14,765 nucleotides of DNA from Intrasporangium_A sp039812505 (GTDB taxonomy: Bacteria > Actinomycetota > Actinomycetes > Actinomycetales > Dermatophilaceae): assembly GCF_039812505.1 (NCBI RefSeq), contig NZ_JBDIAQ010000086.1:1-14765 (forward strand). Direction: 5' to 3'. The notes beneath the pieces are model-generated. The model worked only from the letters and a program-made list of their open reading frames with translations. It was not told the origin of the DNA and made no database searches. Positions 13,114-14,765 of this stretch are shown piece by piece. The translations under genes were made by a program, and so were the position numbers. Within the stretch, counting starts at the first letter, position 1, and every line of letters begins with the position of its first letter.

Positions 13114-14526
13114 CTACTCCGACTGGTGCAGCTGGCGGGCGGCCTCGGCGATGGACCCGGACAGCGACGGGTAGACGGTGATCGTGCTGGCCACGGCGTC
13201 GACGCTGAGCCGGTTCTGCACGGCGAGCGCGACGGGGAAGATCAGCTCGGAGGCCTTCGGCGCGACCACGACCCCGCCCAGCACGGTGCCGTACCCGGTC
13301 CGGCAGAACAGCTTGACGAAACCGGCGGTGATCCCCTGCATCTTCGCGCGCGGGTTGCGGGCGAGCGGCAGGGCCACGCACTGCACGTCCGCCAGCTCGT
13401 CGGCCATCTGCTGGCTCATCCCGACCGTCGCGATCTCGGGGTCGGTGAAGATGTTCGCTGCGACCCCGCGGACGTTCAGCGGCGCCACGGCGTCACCCAG
13501 GGCATGCCACATGGCGATGCGCCCCTGCATGGCCGCGACGGACGCGAGCGGCAGGACTCCGGTGCAGTCGCCCGCCGCGTAGATCCCGGGGACGGACGTG
13601 CGGGAGACCCGGTCGACGACGATGTGCCCGGACCCGGACAGCTCGACGCCGACGTCCTGCAGGCCGATCCCGCTCGTCTGGGGGAGCGAGCCGACCGCCA
13701 GCAGCGCATGGGTGCCGCTGACCGTGCGGCCGTCGGTGAGCGTGACGCGCACACCGTCGGCGGAGCGTTCCACGCCTTGGGCGCGAGACCGGCTCAGCAC
13801 CTGCATCCCCCGCTCCCGGAAGACGTCCTCGATGAGCGTCGCGGCATCGGCGTCCTCCCCCGGCAGGACTCGTTCGCGTGAGGAGACGAGCGTGACCGCC
13901 GAGCCGAGGCCGAGGAAGGCCTGGGCCAGCTCTGCCCCCGTCACGCCCGAGCCGATGACGACCAGGTGCCCGGGCAGCTCCTGGAGGGCATAGATCTGCT
14001 GCCAGGTCAGGATCCGCTCCCCGTCCGGGACCGCGGTCGGCAGCACCCTGGGCGTGGCCCCGGTCGCGAGGAGCACGACGTCCGCGGTGAGGTCGACCTG
14101 CCCACCGGTGGCCGTCTCGGCGCGGACCAGCCCCGGCCCGGCGAGTCGCCCGGCCCCGTCGAGGACCTTGACGCCCGCCTGCTCCAGGCTCGTGCGGATG
14201 TCCCTGCTCTGGGCGGCAGCGAGCCCGAGGATCCGTTCGTTGATGGCTCGCGCCTCGACGAGCGCGCCTTCGGTCGGGGACCGCTCCGAAGACCCCAGGC
14301 TGACCCCGAGCCGGACCGCGACGTCGAGGTCGGCGCGCTGGTCGGCCGTCGCGATCAGCGCCTTGCTCGGGACACAGTCGGTCAGCACCGCGGCACCACC
14401 GACCCCGTGCTTCTCGACGACCGTCACGTCGGCGCCCAGCTGTGCGGCGACCAGGGCCGCCTCGTAGCCACCCGGGCCCCCACCCACGACGGCTACGGCA
14501 GTCTCGCGCGTGATCACGCCCCCCAT
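13114..14526 (-). CDS. lpdA: LpdA-type NAD(P)H-quinone reductase (flavoprotein disulfide reductase family)
   Basis: A 470-residue FAD flavoprotein of the dihydrolipoamide-dehydrogenase fold. VAVVGGGPGGYEAA (11-24) is the FAD Rossmann motif, VVIGSGVTGAELAQAF the NAD(P) motif, GIYAAGDCTG the second FAD motif; the C-terminal interface domain follows. The redox site is broken: GGAAVLTDCVPSKAL (43-57) keeps C51 but has A46 where the first Cys of CxxxxC should be. The C-terminal His-Pro-x-x-x-Glu base is replaced by YPSLSG. Both changes match what I recall for M. tuberculosis Rv3303c LpdA, a quinone reductase rather than a lipoamide dehydrogenase. ATG 14526 lacks a ribosome binding site; an in-frame GTG at 14517 follows GGGGGG closely. 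The gene converges with the small membrane protein gene with zero gap and no terminator. Confidence 0.93.
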   Translation of the reverse strand: MGGVITRETAVAVVGGGPGGYEAALVAAQLGADVTVVEKHGVGGAAVLTDCVPSKALIATADQRADLDVAVRLGVSLGSSERSPTEGALVEARAINERILGLAAAQSRDIRTSLEQAGVKVLDGAGRLAGPGLVRAETATGGQVDLTADVVLLATGATPRVLPTAVPDGERILTWQQIYALQELPGHLVVIGSGVTGAELAQAFLGLGSAVTLVSSRERVLPGEDADAATLIEDVFRERGMQVLSRSRAQGVERSADGVRVTLTDGRTVSGTHALLAVGSLPQTSGIGLQDVGVELSGSGHIVVDRVSRTSVPGIYAAGDCTGVLPLASVAAMQGRIAMWHALGDAVAPLNVRGVAANIFTDPEIATVGMSQQMADELADVQCVALPLARNPRAKMQGITAGFVKLFCRTGYGTVLGGVVVAPKASELIFPVALAVQNRLSVDAVASTITVYPSLSGSIAEAARQLHQSE

Positions 14527-14765
14527 CCAACCACCGCGGGACCGACCGCGCAGTGACGCTCAGGTGGGAGCAGGACCGTTGCGGAGTCGCGGGTTGGGCC
14601 GGCGGCATCGAGCGCGGCCGACGACCCGCGGGTGGCCCGGCCGCGACGCGCTGCACGCCATCACCCCGAACGCACGGGGCTCGCCGGGGCGCCGCTGCCC
14701 GGGCCCGCAGGCAGGCACTTGCGTCGGCGCCTCATCACCTGCTCCGCTGCGGGGAGCAGGGGGCC
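14527..14765. other. Gene-free right edge of the window
   Basis: I see no supported coding region in these 239 bases; the reading frames through them lack recognisable motifs. The part next to 14526 should hold the lpdA promoter, but no TANNNT box at leaderless spacing and no clear -35/-10 pair is visible. The far end has the hairpin listed separately. Confidence 0.5.
14738..14760. terminator. Hairpin at the window edge
   Basis: CCTGCTCC (14738-14745) pairs with GGAGCAGG (14753-14760) around a 7-base loop. It could be a terminator of a gene lying beyond the window. The strand cannot be decided. Confidence 0.35.

Noticed and set aside
1..14765. Defence system, CRISPR array, transposase or phage genes
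   Set aside because: No spaced identical repeats and no such domains in any credible reading frame; the coding content is metabolic and envelope related.

Overview
The window is GC-rich chromosomal DNA (my estimate is about 70% G+C) with dense genes, GTG starts and apparent leaderless starts. It looks like a high-GC Actinomycetota. The gene set maf, SseA-type rhodanese, SufE-like protein, AccA3-type biotin carboxylase and LpdA-type flavoprotein recalls the Mycobacterium tuberculosis accD5-maf-sseA-accA3 neighbourhood (Rv3280-Rv3285) and lpdA (Rv3303c). Three CWB2 repeats, an SPW-repeat protein and overall style would suit a Micrococcales/Intrasporangiaceae-like organism, but that placement is inference.

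Layout. 1-266: AT-richer leader. 267-1403 (+): secreted protein made almost only of three CWB2 cell-wall-binding repeats, then a strong hairpin. 1504-2184 (+): maf nucleotide pyrophosphatase, convergent with a PIG-V-like membrane mannosyltransferase (2191-3429, -). 3608-6427 (-): two-gene operon of an acyl-CoA dehydrogenase and a carboxyltransferase (AccD/MCC-like) subunit, divergent from a LiuR-like MerR regulator (6527-6910, +). Between them lies an ACGT-rich palindrome overlapping both predicted promoters. 7020-8374 (+): rhodanese and SufE-like protein, overlapping by 4 bases. 8391-8468: very long near-perfect palindrome. 8582-8938 (+): SPW-repeat membrane protein, then a convergent terminator hairpin. 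9012-10750 (-): aldo/keto reductase coupled to a GNAT-Nudix fusion. 10890-12683 (+): biotin carboxylase/BCCP alpha subunit of acyl-CoA carboxylases. 12802-13113 (+): small one-helix membrane protein ending flush against lpdA-like quinone reductase (13114-14526, -). 14527-14765: no gene seen.

How the genes fit together. The dehydrogenase, carboxyltransferase and LiuR-like regulator suggest controlled catabolism of a branched or methyl-branched acyl-CoA. The biotinylated alpha subunit, encoded separately, could supply the biotin carboxylase/BCCP half. Rhodanese plus SufE-like protein form a sulfur-transfer pair. The remaining genes are housekeeping or envelope functions.

I see no mobile element, CRISPR array, phage gene, defence system or RNA gene. 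Most coding content is ordinary. The less ordinary signals are non-coding: a 10-base word, GGTATGCCGC, found seven times and forming terminator-like hairpins; the divergent LiuR-type control region; the 33-bp-arm palindrome; and five starts lying exactly 7 bases after a -10-like hexamer.
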